A DNA stretch of 43,262 nucleotides from Opitutales bacterium (GTDB taxonomy: Bacteria; Verrucomicrobiota; Verrucomicrobiia; Opitutales; T3Sed10-336). The DNA lies in assembly GCA_020831535.1 (NCBI GenBank), contig JAFIGF010000112.1, forward strand, positions 1-43,262, written 5' to 3'. The position numbers and the translations under genes were made by a program. The notes beneath the pieces were generated by a model. The model was not told where the DNA came from. It was given only the letters and a program-made list of their open reading frames with translations, and did not search any database. Every line of letters starts with the position of its first letter. The stretch's first letter is position 1. Of this stretch, positions 34,886 to 43,141 are shown piece after piece.

Positions 34886-34949
34886 GAATCTCCCCCAAAG
34901 TCATGCAAAGGAATTTGCCTGATCGGCCAAGTAAAGGTAAGGTGGAGGG

Positions 34950-35783
34950 GTGCAGGATTCTCACCCACAAGATCAGGAATCATTCTCGGAAGTTTGGAAC
35001 CATTTTATCCGCCACCGGAACGTTTTTTCGGTGGAAGCAGATTTGGAAGCCCTGTTTTCCTCTTTGGCCTTTCACCGGAAACGTTACCAATGGGACCCTT
35101 CGCCCGAAGCCAACGAACTCTTTCAGCGTTTTCTGGCAATTTTCACGCTCCATGCCGCCGCCCGACCCAAGCGGCAGGTTTTGGCCTGGACCATTCATTT
35201 GCAAAACCCTTTGCTCAATTTGTTCCTGGCGGCAGACACCGACCAAGACTCCGTGGCCGGCAGGTTTTTTCGGGAAAATGTAAAATCCATTCAGGAAAAC
35301 CGCTTTTATCAGGAAGTCTCCATTCGCGGCGGTGAAGTGGCCCGCAGTATATGCACTTTCCGCGGCTCCGACCCCATCGTCGCTGCGGAAAATTACTACG
35401 CTCAAAGTGAACAACGCCCCGCCCGCTTTTTTCAAACCGGGGAAAATCGCTTCCGCCTGCTGCTGGCTCATCCGGATTGCGATGTCCGTTGGCTGCAGAG
35501 TCTCGAACAAAAAGATCTCCCCCATCTCGACGAAGAGGAAACGGTTGTTTTCATGGAAAGACGGCCCGCCTTTTGGCATTGCGGTTGTGTCGAGAAAAAT
35601 CTCACCAAGATCCTCGTTCCCTCCTTTGCCGAGGACCCCGAGGCCCTTTTCGCCGGCAAGGAAACGTTGGAAATGGTCTGCCCCCGTTGTGCCGCCCGGC
35701 ATACCATTCGGCGCGAAGCCGTCGAAGCCGCCGCCTCTGAAGAGCAAAAAAAGGAACCCGGAGACGACGCAAGCTCATGGTAA
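34950..35783 (+). CDS. hslO: Hsp33-like redox chaperone
   Basis: A 277-residue protein that I read as a divergent Hsp33. The C-terminal zinc site has the right pattern, Cys-X-Cys (211 and 213, in HCGCVEKNL) and Cys-X-X-Cys (244 and 247, in VCPRCAARHTI). The middle keeps the Hsp33 block NYYAQSEQRPARFF. Under oxidation Hsp33 loses zinc, forms disulfides and becomes a holdase. The start is GTG at 34950, with GGTGGAGG just before it. The N-terminal domain is weakly conserved. It fits the theme of msrA, msrB and the Hsp20 pair, though these are not in one operon. Confidence 0.8.
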   Translation: MQDSHPQDQESFSEVWNHFIRHRNVFSVEADLEALFSSLAFHRKRYQWDPSPEANELFQRFLAIFTLHAAARPKRQVLAWTIHLQNPLLNLFLAADTDQDSVAGRFFRENVKSIQENRFYQEVSIRGGEVARSICTFRGSDPIVAAENYYAQSEQRPARFFQTGENRFRLLLAHPDCDVRWLQSLEQKDLPHLDEEETVVFMERRPAFWHCGCVEKNLTKILVPSFAEDPEALFAGKETLEMVCPRCAARHTIRREAVEAAASEEQKKEPGDDASSW

Positions 35784-35812
35784 ACAGGCCTATTCCGACA
35801 AGCTCAACTTAT

Positions 35813-35870
35813 GCGGCTGCACGGAACACTCCCGACCTCTCGAATCTCTTACCACATACTCCAGCTCCGC
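35813..35870. repeat. Dispersed repeat family C, diverged copy
   Basis: GCGGCTGCACGGAACACTCC and, further on, ACTCCAGCTCCGC match 211-271 in order and spacing, about 80 percent by eye. The palindromic left part of the repeat is missing here. It lies between the Hsp33-like gene and the stop of the PEP-CTERM gene. Confidence 0.75.
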
Positions 35871-35923
35871 AGGTGGCGATACTAGAATTTTGGATAAAGA
35901 AAAGTTATCCCGAGCAGAAGCGC

Positions 35924-36610
35924 TTACGAGCGTTTCCGGCGATGCCACACGATCATTCCCAGAGCAAAGAGTCCGAAGATAGCGGCGTAGGTGGAGGGTT
36001 CAGGGATCGCGGTGACTTGAACGTTGTCAACCATAACACGATGACCAGCGTTACCGCTCGAACCATCTAAATTCGAAAAAGTAACCCGAAAAAAGACGTC
36101 CTCCTGATTGTCCACCGCAGACGGAATCGAAGTGCTCACCAACGCATAATTTGATAGTGGAATCGTTGTCGGGCTCCCGATGTTCGTAAAAGAACCTTCC
36201 GTGCCCACCCGGTAGGAAAATTGATAATCGCCAGTAGTATTACCTGTATTGTAGGTGGCATAGGACAATTCGGCCGAATTGAAATTGGTCATATCAACGG
36301 AAATCTCAAAACCGCCATTATTCCACCGCGGACCCCGCTGAAAACGCATGGCGTCGTCTGAACCAACCCCGTCAAGTGAGTTGAGAGATGTTCCATCACT
36401 ATCAATACGGAAATTGGTCCCGGTGGTTGCGGAGGAAAAAGTTTCAAGCAGTCCACTACCTTGCGATGCATCGTATTCCAATCCATCACCTAGAACTGCC
36501 GAAGTTGGTGATTCCCCATTGAAGTCCCAAAAGGCTAAGACGGTTTGTCCGTTGGCAAAACTTGATCCGAGCCATAGCCCGAGTAGAGAGAGAAGTAAAA
36601 GTTTTTTCAT
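35924..36610 (-). CDS. PEP-CTERM sorted exported protein
   Basis: A 228-residue protein from the ATG at 36610; the frame upstream to 36799 has no likeness. A signal peptide (MKKLLLLSLLGLWLGSSFA) leads to a beta-rich, Ser/Thr/Asn-rich domain (FWDFNG near the start is common in such proteins). The end is a PEP-CTERM tail: IPEPS (202-206), a hydrophobic helix, then RRKRS. An exosortase would cut at the tail and place the protein at the surface; that enzyme is not in the window. Divergent from the regulator gene with 88 bp between starts. Confidence 0.9.
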   Translation of the reverse strand: MKKLLLLSLLGLWLGSSFANGQTVLAFWDFNGESPTSAVLGDGLEYDASQGSGLLETFSSATTGTNFRIDSDGTSLNSLDGVGSDDAMRFQRGPRWNNGGFEISVDMTNFNSAELSYATYNTGNTTGDYQFSYRVGTEGSFTNIGSPTTIPLSNYALVSTSIPSAVDNQEDVFFRVTFSNLDGSSGNAGHRVMVDNVQVTAIPEPSTYAAIFGLFALGMIVWHRRKRS

Positions 36611-36698
36611 GATAGGGAAAGCGTATTTAGTAAAAATCTTACGCAATAAAAAAAGGTGATGATAGAATACCACCAAATAGCCTTGCTTTCTTCCCTTT

Positions 36699-37952
36699 AT
36701 GCGGATTAGTTTTTCCCAATTTGCGACAGTCCGCGATTTTTCTACCCCACCCCGCTCTCCCCAAAGGATGCCCCCCTCCCAACAATCTCTCCCGTTCATC
36801 TACTTTTGCCGACCTTCACCGAAGCATGTGAATCAGTATTACAAAGGTTTCGAGCGCCGATGGAAGGAATGTTCACCGGTGCCGATCATCCAATCGAAAG
36901 CATTTGTCCAAAGCCTCCCAACCCATCGGGATTGCCGGGGAGCGGTGATTCCCGTTTTCGCGGAAAAGGAATGGTCCGAAGGCGATCAACTGAACATCCC
37001 CTGGATCAATTTTTCCAACCGCCTCGGCTCCCACCCCAAAGCGGTGAATGTTTTTATCGACAGCGAAGAACTCGGCCAAATGGCCGCCGACCACCTTATG
37101 GCCCAAGGATACCATTCCTTTGCGTATCTCGCCATGCCCGACTGCCGATTTGATCAGGAACGGAAAGAGGCTTTCCGTGCAGCCTTGAAAGCCAAGGGTT
37201 ACCCCCTCCTGATTTTCTCAAAGGAACTGCTGACGGAAGCCAATCCCCTTCTATACCATCAGCTACTAACCAAGGTCATCACCGAATGGTTGCAAACGCT
37301 AACCCAACCCACCGCGATATTCACTTGCGATGAGCGGTTTGCTCTACGAGTGGTTGAACAGCTTTACGGAGAAAACCAATCCCCCGTCTGGTCTTCCCAC
37401 TCGGTACTTGGAGTAAGTGATACGGAGGAGGATTGCCATCAAGAGCCTCCCGCATCCCTGCTCTCCTTTCTTCGTCCCGCCACCGCAGCCGCCGGAGCCC
37501 GGGCGGCGGAGATGTTAGCGGAAATGTTGGCAAGCCGGGAAATCAAACCGGGAACCACGATCACGGTAAAAGGGGCCCGTTTGGTGGAACGGGAATCCAC
37601 CGGAGAAATTCCCTCCCAAGACCCCCTGATCAAACGCATCACGGCTTGGGCGGTGACCGAGATAGACCAGGGCCAAGCTCCCCGGGTAATGGATTTGGCC
37701 CTGCGTTTTAGCATGAACAAGCGCACCCTGGAGCGCCATTTTCGAGCAAAAATCGGAAAAACGTTGGGGCAATACCTCTTGGAGAAAAGGTTAACCCGCG
37801 CGGCGAAACTCTTGGCCGAGACCGGGGACTCCATTGCCGACATCGCCCAAAACTGCGGCTTCAGCAAACAAGGCGATCTCAACCGCCACTTCCGCCTCCG
37901 CTACAACCGCACCCCCAAAGAATTCCGAAAAGCCGGTGGCGACAAACAGTAG
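36699..37952 (+). CDS. LacI/AraC-type fusion regulator (XylR-like)
   Basis: A 417-residue transcription regulator. Residues about 30-290 resemble a LacI-type periplasmic-binding sensor (VNVFIDSEELGQMAADHLMA, then YHSFAYLAMPDC and TAIFTCDERFALRV). The last 100 residues are an AraC-type double helix-turn-helix (MDLALRFSMNKRTLERHFRA, then DSIADIAQNCGFSKQGDLNR). E. coli XylR has this layout and responds to a sugar. The start could be 36699 or the ATG at 36768, which has AAAGG in front. It is divergent from the PEP-CTERM gene and faces the heparinase-like gene, either of which could be a target. Confidence 0.9.
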   Translation: MRISFSQFATVRDFSTPPRSPQRMPPSQQSLPFIYFCRPSPKHVNQYYKGFERRWKECSPVPIIQSKAFVQSLPTHRDCRGAVIPVFAEKEWSEGDQLNIPWINFSNRLGSHPKAVNVFIDSEELGQMAADHLMAQGYHSFAYLAMPDCRFDQERKEAFRAALKAKGYPLLIFSKELLTEANPLLYHQLLTKVITEWLQTLTQPTAIFTCDERFALRVVEQLYGENQSPVWSSHSVLGVSDTEEDCHQEPPASLLSFLRPATAAAGARAAEMLAEMLASREIKPGTTITVKGARLVERESTGEIPSQDPLIKRITAWAVTEIDQGQAPRVMDLALRFSMNKRTLERHFRAKIGKTLGQYLLEKRLTRAAKLLAETGDSIADIAQNCGFSKQGDLNRHFRLRYNRTPKEFRKAGGDKQ

Positions 37953-38065
37953 CCCCGGCTCGGAGGGATTCTCGTGCTCCCCAAACAGCCTCAGAACTCT
38001 TGATTCCAGTGAAGTAAAAGTGACACCAATGGAATTTTTTTAAGGTTGAAGGCGCACGCATTTGG

Positions 38066-38302
38066 TAAGTCCCAGAGGGACGGTAAGAGGATAGCCGTGG
38101 ATGAAAATCCACGGAATGGGCATAACCCTCAATAGAATGCCTCGCAGAGCGAGAGCAGGAGGGGAGTCGCTCGGTGTTGGGCTAATGGAAGACCCCAAGC
38201 CCAACCCTCTCAGGTCTCGCTCTGCGAGACATTTTGATTTTCGCTTGGAGATTACGTGGATTGCCATCCACGCCTACCATCGGTCCGTCCCTCTGGGACT
38301 TA
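38066..38302. repeat. Long inverted repeat, family A (two opposed copies)
   Basis: The ends TAAGTCCCAGAGGGACGG (38066-38083) and CCGTCCCTCTGGGACTTA (38285-38302) are exact reverse complements. Moving inward, each arm has a hairpin (TAGCCGTGGATGAAAATCCA on the left; GTGGATTGCCATCCAC on the right) and then CTCGCAGAGCGAGA. The centre holds another hairpin, GTTGGGCT with AGCCCAAC. A single copy of the same unit is at 42981. It sits between convergent genes; the rest of 37953-38484 has nothing else recognised. Confidence 0.9.
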
Positions 38303-38484
38303 GGTTTCTTTTCACCTCTCATTCTATGACTTGTCGGCATTCTCTCGCGAAAAGGGTTTTATTTGCCGTTTCACACGATCCATCAAAGCAGAGCCTATCG
38401 TCTTGATCTTAAGTCTATATACAAAAATAACTTGGGGTTTTCGATGTGGGGTTTTGGGGAAATTTGGGTCAGGAGTCCAAAGCC

Positions 38485-41400
38485 TCATTCAAAAACAACC
38501 TTGGTGCCGTCGAAACGAATCGTCCGGTCACCGACCCGGACGGTGGCGTCAAGGCCTTCCCCTTCGACAATCACTTCCGGGGCCTTGCCTTCCTGGATGG
38601 TTATGATGCAGAAGAACTCTCCTTCACCCTCGGCAAAGAGGGCTTTGCTGAAGTCCTTTCGCACGTTCCGCTTATAGCGCATGATCTCATTCCAACGCTC
38701 CTCGAAGCGCATCTCGACATTGCCCGGGGTGACAAAAGTTCCCTGCAAGTGAGCGCCATTCTGACCAGCAATCCGGAAATGCTGCCCCTCGACACTGACA
38801 TCATCCCGGTCCAGATCCTCGCGACCGCTGTTGATAACCTGCCCCACATTGTACTCGATCACTTCCCCGCGCCAGGTGACCCCATGCTCACGGGTGCCTT
38901 CCTCCACATCACGGGCCCGACCCGCACTCTCCCAGCCGCTGTCCAACTGCCAGGCCCAAAGGGCTTGGTCCGCGCCCTCAACCTCGCCAACGCCAGCAAT
39001 CTTGTCCACGATAACAATCAGCGCCGGAGCACCACTCTTGCCACTGTAGTCAACGCCAATCGAACGCAGACCCGAGAGGCCTGTTTCAGTAAAGGTTTCC
39101 GGACGACGCAGGCTGCCATAATCCTCATAGAGCATACCTTCCCCGGTCGAACCGGCATAGACATCATCCATATCAATGGTAACCACCCCGGAACCGTCCG
39201 CATGGGTTTCGCTGTGGACGATTTTGCCCAGAGCCCCACGATTAAAATCCGCGTAGGGCAACAAGACCAGGTTTTCACCAAAGCGAAATGTTCCCGGTTG
39301 ACTCCAATGCTCGCCGAATCCGGCGATACGGAAAACGCCCGCATTGCCTCCTCCAGAACCGGACCGAAAGGCCTTGCCCCAAACCTGTACCAGAAAAGCA
39401 TCATCCTCCCAACCATTGCGGAAACCATAATACCCAAACTGGGGTGCGGACCAGGTCAATGGCATTGTCTCTACCGGAGCCTTGGGCTCCATCTCCATCG
39501 GATAATTGGCAAAGACCCAGAGCGGATGCGTATCGTAGGCAGCATATTCATAGGGCCGTCCGGGGCGATGCAAAATCTTTTCGTAATCCTCCGGTCCCGA
39601 GGCACCCAAATGACGATTCCAAAACCACAGGGCCGTCGGCTGCCAGTCCGTGGGCAACAAGGGAAACATTGTGGCAAAGAAGTCACTGGTCAGATCCCGG
39701 GTTTCGTGGTAGGTATCGCGAATCCACAAGTCCGGCTCCCCGACGATTTCCTGCATCAGATCGTCGCCGTTTTCCTGATACACACGGGAAAACATTTTAA
39801 AGGGCAGGTAATGGGAAACATCGTCCCGACCCGTTACATCGCGCCCGATGGTGTTAAGGTAGGCGGTCGCGTATTTATGGGGTCCCTCGTGGCCCATCGG
39901 AAATTGATCACTGCCTTGGGAACCGCCGGAACCAATGCCCTGCAAATAATTCAATCGCATCATCATCCGGGTCCGCTCGAAAAGGCGAGTGATCGAAACA
40001 TCCGCCCCATCATAGCGTTTCCACTGGTCATGCCTCAACTGCCAGACCGCCAGGCTACGTTCGTAATCCTCTTGCGCACGCTCAATCCCCTCTTGCGCTT
40101 CCTCCTCGGAGACCTCACGGAGGCGTGGTTCCATCGCGATCAACCCCCAATCATTGGTCTCCCCAATGCCGAGTTGGACCATCATGGGATACAGACCCTC
40201 TTCCAACCGGAAGTAGTCCCGTTCCTGAACCCGAACCCCATTGATATAGATCCGTGCACCACTATCGGTAATCAACTGCACCCAGCGCGGCTGGTCATTG
40301 CGAAGGACATGATAATAGTAGCTCTTACTGTGCCATTCCCGATTGGTTGCCTTGGTTACATCCACTTTGGTTCGATTTCCGGTATAGCGGTTGTTGACCA
40401 GTTGATTTTCCTCCAAGGTAATAAACTCCACTGATTGGTCCTCATAAGTCACCGTAGTGCCGAGTTCGGGACGCGCTGCGGCCACCCCTCCGAGATCCCC
40501 TAGGTGATCGGTATCGCGGGGGCGGAAAACTGCCGCAAAAATCCAGGTTTCCGACATCTCATCATCCGCAAAATCCACTACCGGCACCCCATCCCCGGGC
40601 TGGTAGTCGTCCGCCGGACGGATTGTCCCATTTTCCACCTCCAGGGCCAAAGGCTGGGAAGGCTTTTGCGGCTCCGGACCCGTTTCCCCAAGCATCGCCA
40701 AAGCGGCCATCGCCCCTCCGTAGTAAATCGTCCCGGGATAGGTTGAGGCCATATGCCACTTGATCTCCCCGTGCAGGACACTGGGATTATTTAAAATACG
40801 GTTCGACGCCCGAACTGCATAGGCTTCCACTTCCCGCCGAAACTCGGCATCCCAGGCATCATAACACATATCATAAGCGAGGGCGACCTGCTCCAAACGC
40901 CAACCCCAAACACGTCCGCGCACCCCTTTACTTCCGGCATCGGTGTCGGCCATGTGTTCGACCACCAACTCCCGCGCTTGCTCGGCATAGTCCGCATTCC
41001 CCGTCAGTTGGTATTTAAAAGCCAGTCCGGCGGCGTTGGTCATCCGCTCCATGGCGGCTTTTCCCAGTGGGGTATCCATTCGCTTCCGTAATTCCGGCAG
41101 GTCCTCCTGGCGGAACAACAGGCGCGGATGCTCTCCCAATTCGGCAGCGGTGATCCCCGGTTTCCCTCCTTGTTTCACCGCCAACCAGTCACCGCTGGCC
41201 TTGCCCTCGACTTCCTTTCCCCGGAAGCTTCCGGTAAAATGCCCCTCATAGCCATCCTTTTCCGCCGGAGAAAGTTCAACCTCATAAACGGCCACCCCTC
41301 CCTGCACCCAGGGATCCCGCCGGATATTCATTTCCAGGGTCAGGAAAAGCGTATCATCCTCGCTACGCGACGTCACCACTCGTCCGGTGTGGTGAGAGCG

Positions 41401-41631
41401 GTTAAAACTCCCGGAAATCCCCCAAACCCGCTCCCAATCCTCGCCATGGCGGCTGACCCAGAGCAATAGGCCACGATCCCGATCGCCCGGGCCATCCCCG
41501 ACAAAAAGCGCGTCTTCCAACGCCAGATGAAATTCTTCGGTTTCCCCGAAGTTGGCACCCTGAACGGGCGCCGTCATAGCCACCGCCAGGCCAAAAAAGG
41601 CGAGTAGAGATAGAATAGGATGTTTGGACAT
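38485..41631 (-). CDS. Secreted heparinase II/III-like protein (putative polysaccharide lyase)
   Basis: A 1048-residue protein from the ATG at 41631; the longer frame to 41754 has no likeness upstream. Signal peptide ends near AMTAPVQGA. A beta-sandwich of about 130 residues comes first. The block HPRLLFRQEDLPELRKRM then opens an alpha/alpha-barrel part as in heparinase and alginate lyase-type enzymes. The C-terminal beta part has FGYYGFRNGWEDDAFLVQVW and GGGNAGVFRIAGFGEHW. An insertion of some 200 residues interrupts the barrel (about 330-540). It may cut an acidic or uronate polymer; no substrate is shown. No sulfatase or transporter is near. Confidence 0.75.
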   Translation of the reverse strand: MSKHPILSLLAFFGLAVAMTAPVQGANFGETEEFHLALEDALFVGDGPGDRDRGLLLWVSRHGEDWERVWGISGSFNRSHHTGRVVTSRSEDDTLFLTLEMNIRRDPWVQGGVAVYEVELSPAEKDGYEGHFTGSFRGKEVEGKASGDWLAVKQGGKPGITAAELGEHPRLLFRQEDLPELRKRMDTPLGKAAMERMTNAAGLAFKYQLTGNADYAEQARELVVEHMADTDAGSKGVRGRVWGWRLEQVALAYDMCYDAWDAEFRREVEAYAVRASNRILNNPSVLHGEIKWHMASTYPGTIYYGGAMAALAMLGETGPEPQKPSQPLALEVENGTIRPADDYQPGDGVPVVDFADDEMSETWIFAAVFRPRDTDHLGDLGGVAAARPELGTTVTYEDQSVEFITLEENQLVNNRYTGNRTKVDVTKATNREWHSKSYYYHVLRNDQPRWVQLITDSGARIYINGVRVQERDYFRLEEGLYPMMVQLGIGETNDWGLIAMEPRLREVSEEEAQEGIERAQEDYERSLAVWQLRHDQWKRYDGADVSITRLFERTRMMMRLNYLQGIGSGGSQGSDQFPMGHEGPHKYATAYLNTIGRDVTGRDDVSHYLPFKMFSRVYQENGDDLMQEIVGEPDLWIRDTYHETRDLTSDFFATMFPLLPTDWQPTALWFWNRHLGASGPEDYEKILHRPGRPYEYAAYDTHPLWVFANYPMEMEPKAPVETMPLTWSAPQFGYYGFRNGWEDDAFLVQVWGKAFRSGSGGGNAGVFRIAGFGEHWSQPGTFRFGENLVLLPYADFNRGALGKIVHSETHADGSGVVTIDMDDVYAGSTGEGMLYEDYGSLRRPETFTETGLSGLRSIGVDYSGKSGAPALIVIVDKIAGVGEVEGADQALWAWQLDSGWESAGRARDVEEGTREHGVTWRGEVIEYNVGQVINSGREDLDRDDVSVEGQHFRIAGQNGAHLQGTFVTPGNVEMRFEERWNEIMRYKRNVRKDFSKALFAEGEGEFFCIITIQEGKAPEVIVEGEGLDATVRVGDRTIRFDGTKVVFE

Positions 41632-42137
41632 AGTTGTTGGTAGTTTAAGGAAATAATAAGGCGATCCCATAAGTTCAGGCGAAAAATCGCAAAAGCCGAC
41701 CAGGGAAAGCTCCAGAAAACGGGGAAAGGGAACACTAATGACCGTCCTTTTCACTCATATGTTCACATTAAGACCTTACGAAAATGCGTCCCAAATAAGA
41801 CCCTTTTGGCTTTTCCCCGGAGAACCCATGCGAAAGATGGCTGTGCTACCCCCAGTCCTCTTTCAAACTGGTCCCCATTCAAAACCTGACGACTTCGGCT
41901 ACCAAACAGCCACGGCGCAAGGAGAGTTTACCTTCCCAAACGCCAAAACTCCATAACCATTGTAGCGACAGCAGTCTCTTGCCGCCCATACCCCCAACGA
42001 GCCAGCGGAGTGGCTCGGCCTACATTTAACCAAGAACTCCTCCACTCCATTTTTCCTAATTCTTAATTCCTAATCCCTCCACTACCCCGGGTTCAGGGCC
42101 TCGTTGACCATCTTGATTTCACTTGTCTAAAGAGTCG
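41632..42137. other. Intergenic region with a minor palindrome
   Basis: About 500 bp between two minus-strand genes. It holds GAGCCAGCGGAGTGGCTC (41999-42016), a palindrome in the style of the island at 16439, and an AT-rich run CCTAATTCTTAATTCCTAAT. The small open frames have no likeness to known proteins. The promoter of the heparinase-like gene should be in the left part. Confidence 0.5.
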
Positions 42138-42884
42138 TTATTCCGACTCCGGTCGGGAATCCTGCTCTTCTCTTTTATTCTCCTCGGCGAAGAGCAGGCT
42201 CTGCATATGCCCGGGAAACAACATACGATCCCGCTCCGAGACATTGGCAATCATGCCATTATCGACCATACGGAGAAATTCCTCCCGCATCAAACCACGA
42301 ATATCGTCCATTTCCCGTCCCAACTTAACCTTTAAACCGGTGAGCATACGGTGATCAGGATCCCCTCGTTCCAAATCGGAAAATTCCCGTGACAGCGCGC
42401 GAAAATCCCGCAGGGACAAGATCATTTGTTCGGAAAGGTCATTAAATCGCCCGGACTTTTCCCGGGCCTCATCCAAATAAGCAACCAGTCGTTCTCTATC
42501 GGTGCCAGTCCGGGGAGATCCGGAGGAAGGAGATGGGGAGGAGGATTCGGTTTTTCTCTCTTCCGTGCTGATAAGGACATTAGCCAGCCCCATGGTTCGC
42601 TCAAAGTCTTCCAAAGCGACCACCAATTGCTCGTTTTCCCGATCAAACGAAACCACCCGCAACCCCTGTACGGGAACATCCAAAGACATCCAGACAGAGC
42701 GTTCGAACAAAGGGTCATAAAGCGAAAACAGAGCATCATTCTGCAATTCCACAAAAGACCTGAACTCAAGACCCGCCAACCGTTGTACCACCTCATCAGA
42801 TTCCGCTTCCTCCGCCCCGACGGTGGTGAGAAAACCTCCGAAAAAGGTTAAGGCTACGACCGAGAGTAGGGTTATTTTTGACAT
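42138..42884 (-). CDS. Exported protein of unknown function
   Basis: A 248-residue protein from the ATG at 42884, with GGGG just before it; a TTG three codons earlier is possible. Signal peptide ITLLSVVALTFFGGFLTTVG, cut near 24. The first part is a small domain (RSFVELQNDALFSLYDPLFE, then VVSFDRENEQLVVAL), then a Ser/Pro-rich linker. The second half is long charged helices, probably coiled coil (DEAREKSGRFNDLSEQMILS through DDIRGLMREEFLRM). No family recognised. Confidence 0.65.
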   Translation of the reverse strand: MSKITLLSVVALTFFGGFLTTVGAEEAESDEVVQRLAGLEFRSFVELQNDALFSLYDPLFERSVWMSLDVPVQGLRVVSFDRENEQLVVALEDFERTMGLANVLISTEERKTESSSPSPSSGSPRTGTDRERLVAYLDEAREKSGRFNDLSEQMILSLRDFRALSREFSDLERGDPDHRMLTGLKVKLGREMDDIRGLMREEFLRMVDNGMIANVSERDRMLFPGHMQSLLFAEENKREEQDSRPESE

Positions 42885-42980
42885 TATCCCCAAACCCTAT
42901 CCCCACTCCATTAGATTAGCAAGCGGGCGTGACGTCGGGGCGGCAAAGATTTTTTGACACCCGCCTGAAGTTGGCTGTTT

Positions 42981-43078
42981 CAGTCCCAAAGGGACGATGA
43001 GAGGGTAGCCGTGGGTAAAACCCACGGGTTGGTGTCCCCCCGCCCCGAAAAGAGCCTCGCAGAGCGAGTGCAGGAGGG
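42981..43078. repeat. Family A repeat, single copy
   Basis: CAGTCCCAAAGGGACGATGA, then GTAGCCGTGGGTAAAACCCA with its stem closed by CGG, then CCTCGCAGAGCGAG and CAGGAGGG. Same order and spacing as the left arm at 38066-38165. The hairpin stem here is GTGGGT/ACCCAC where the other copy has GTGGAT/ATCCAC, so paired bases changed together. Confidence 0.88.
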
Positions 43079-43141
43079 TAGCATCCTGTACCATATAAAC
43101 TTTCGCATTGCAACATCCCTACTAACGGTCATGATCGGTTC

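Noticed and set aside
38446..40434. A 662-codon open frame on the plus strand opposite the heparinase-like gene
   Set aside because: It lies fully antisense to a gene with a signal peptide and family motifs. Its product is low in recognisable domains and rich in Pro, His and Ile as expected from a mirrored frame.
41738..41956. A 72-codon frame in the gap before the heparinase-like gene
   Set aside because: No clear ribosome binding site and no recognisable sequence.
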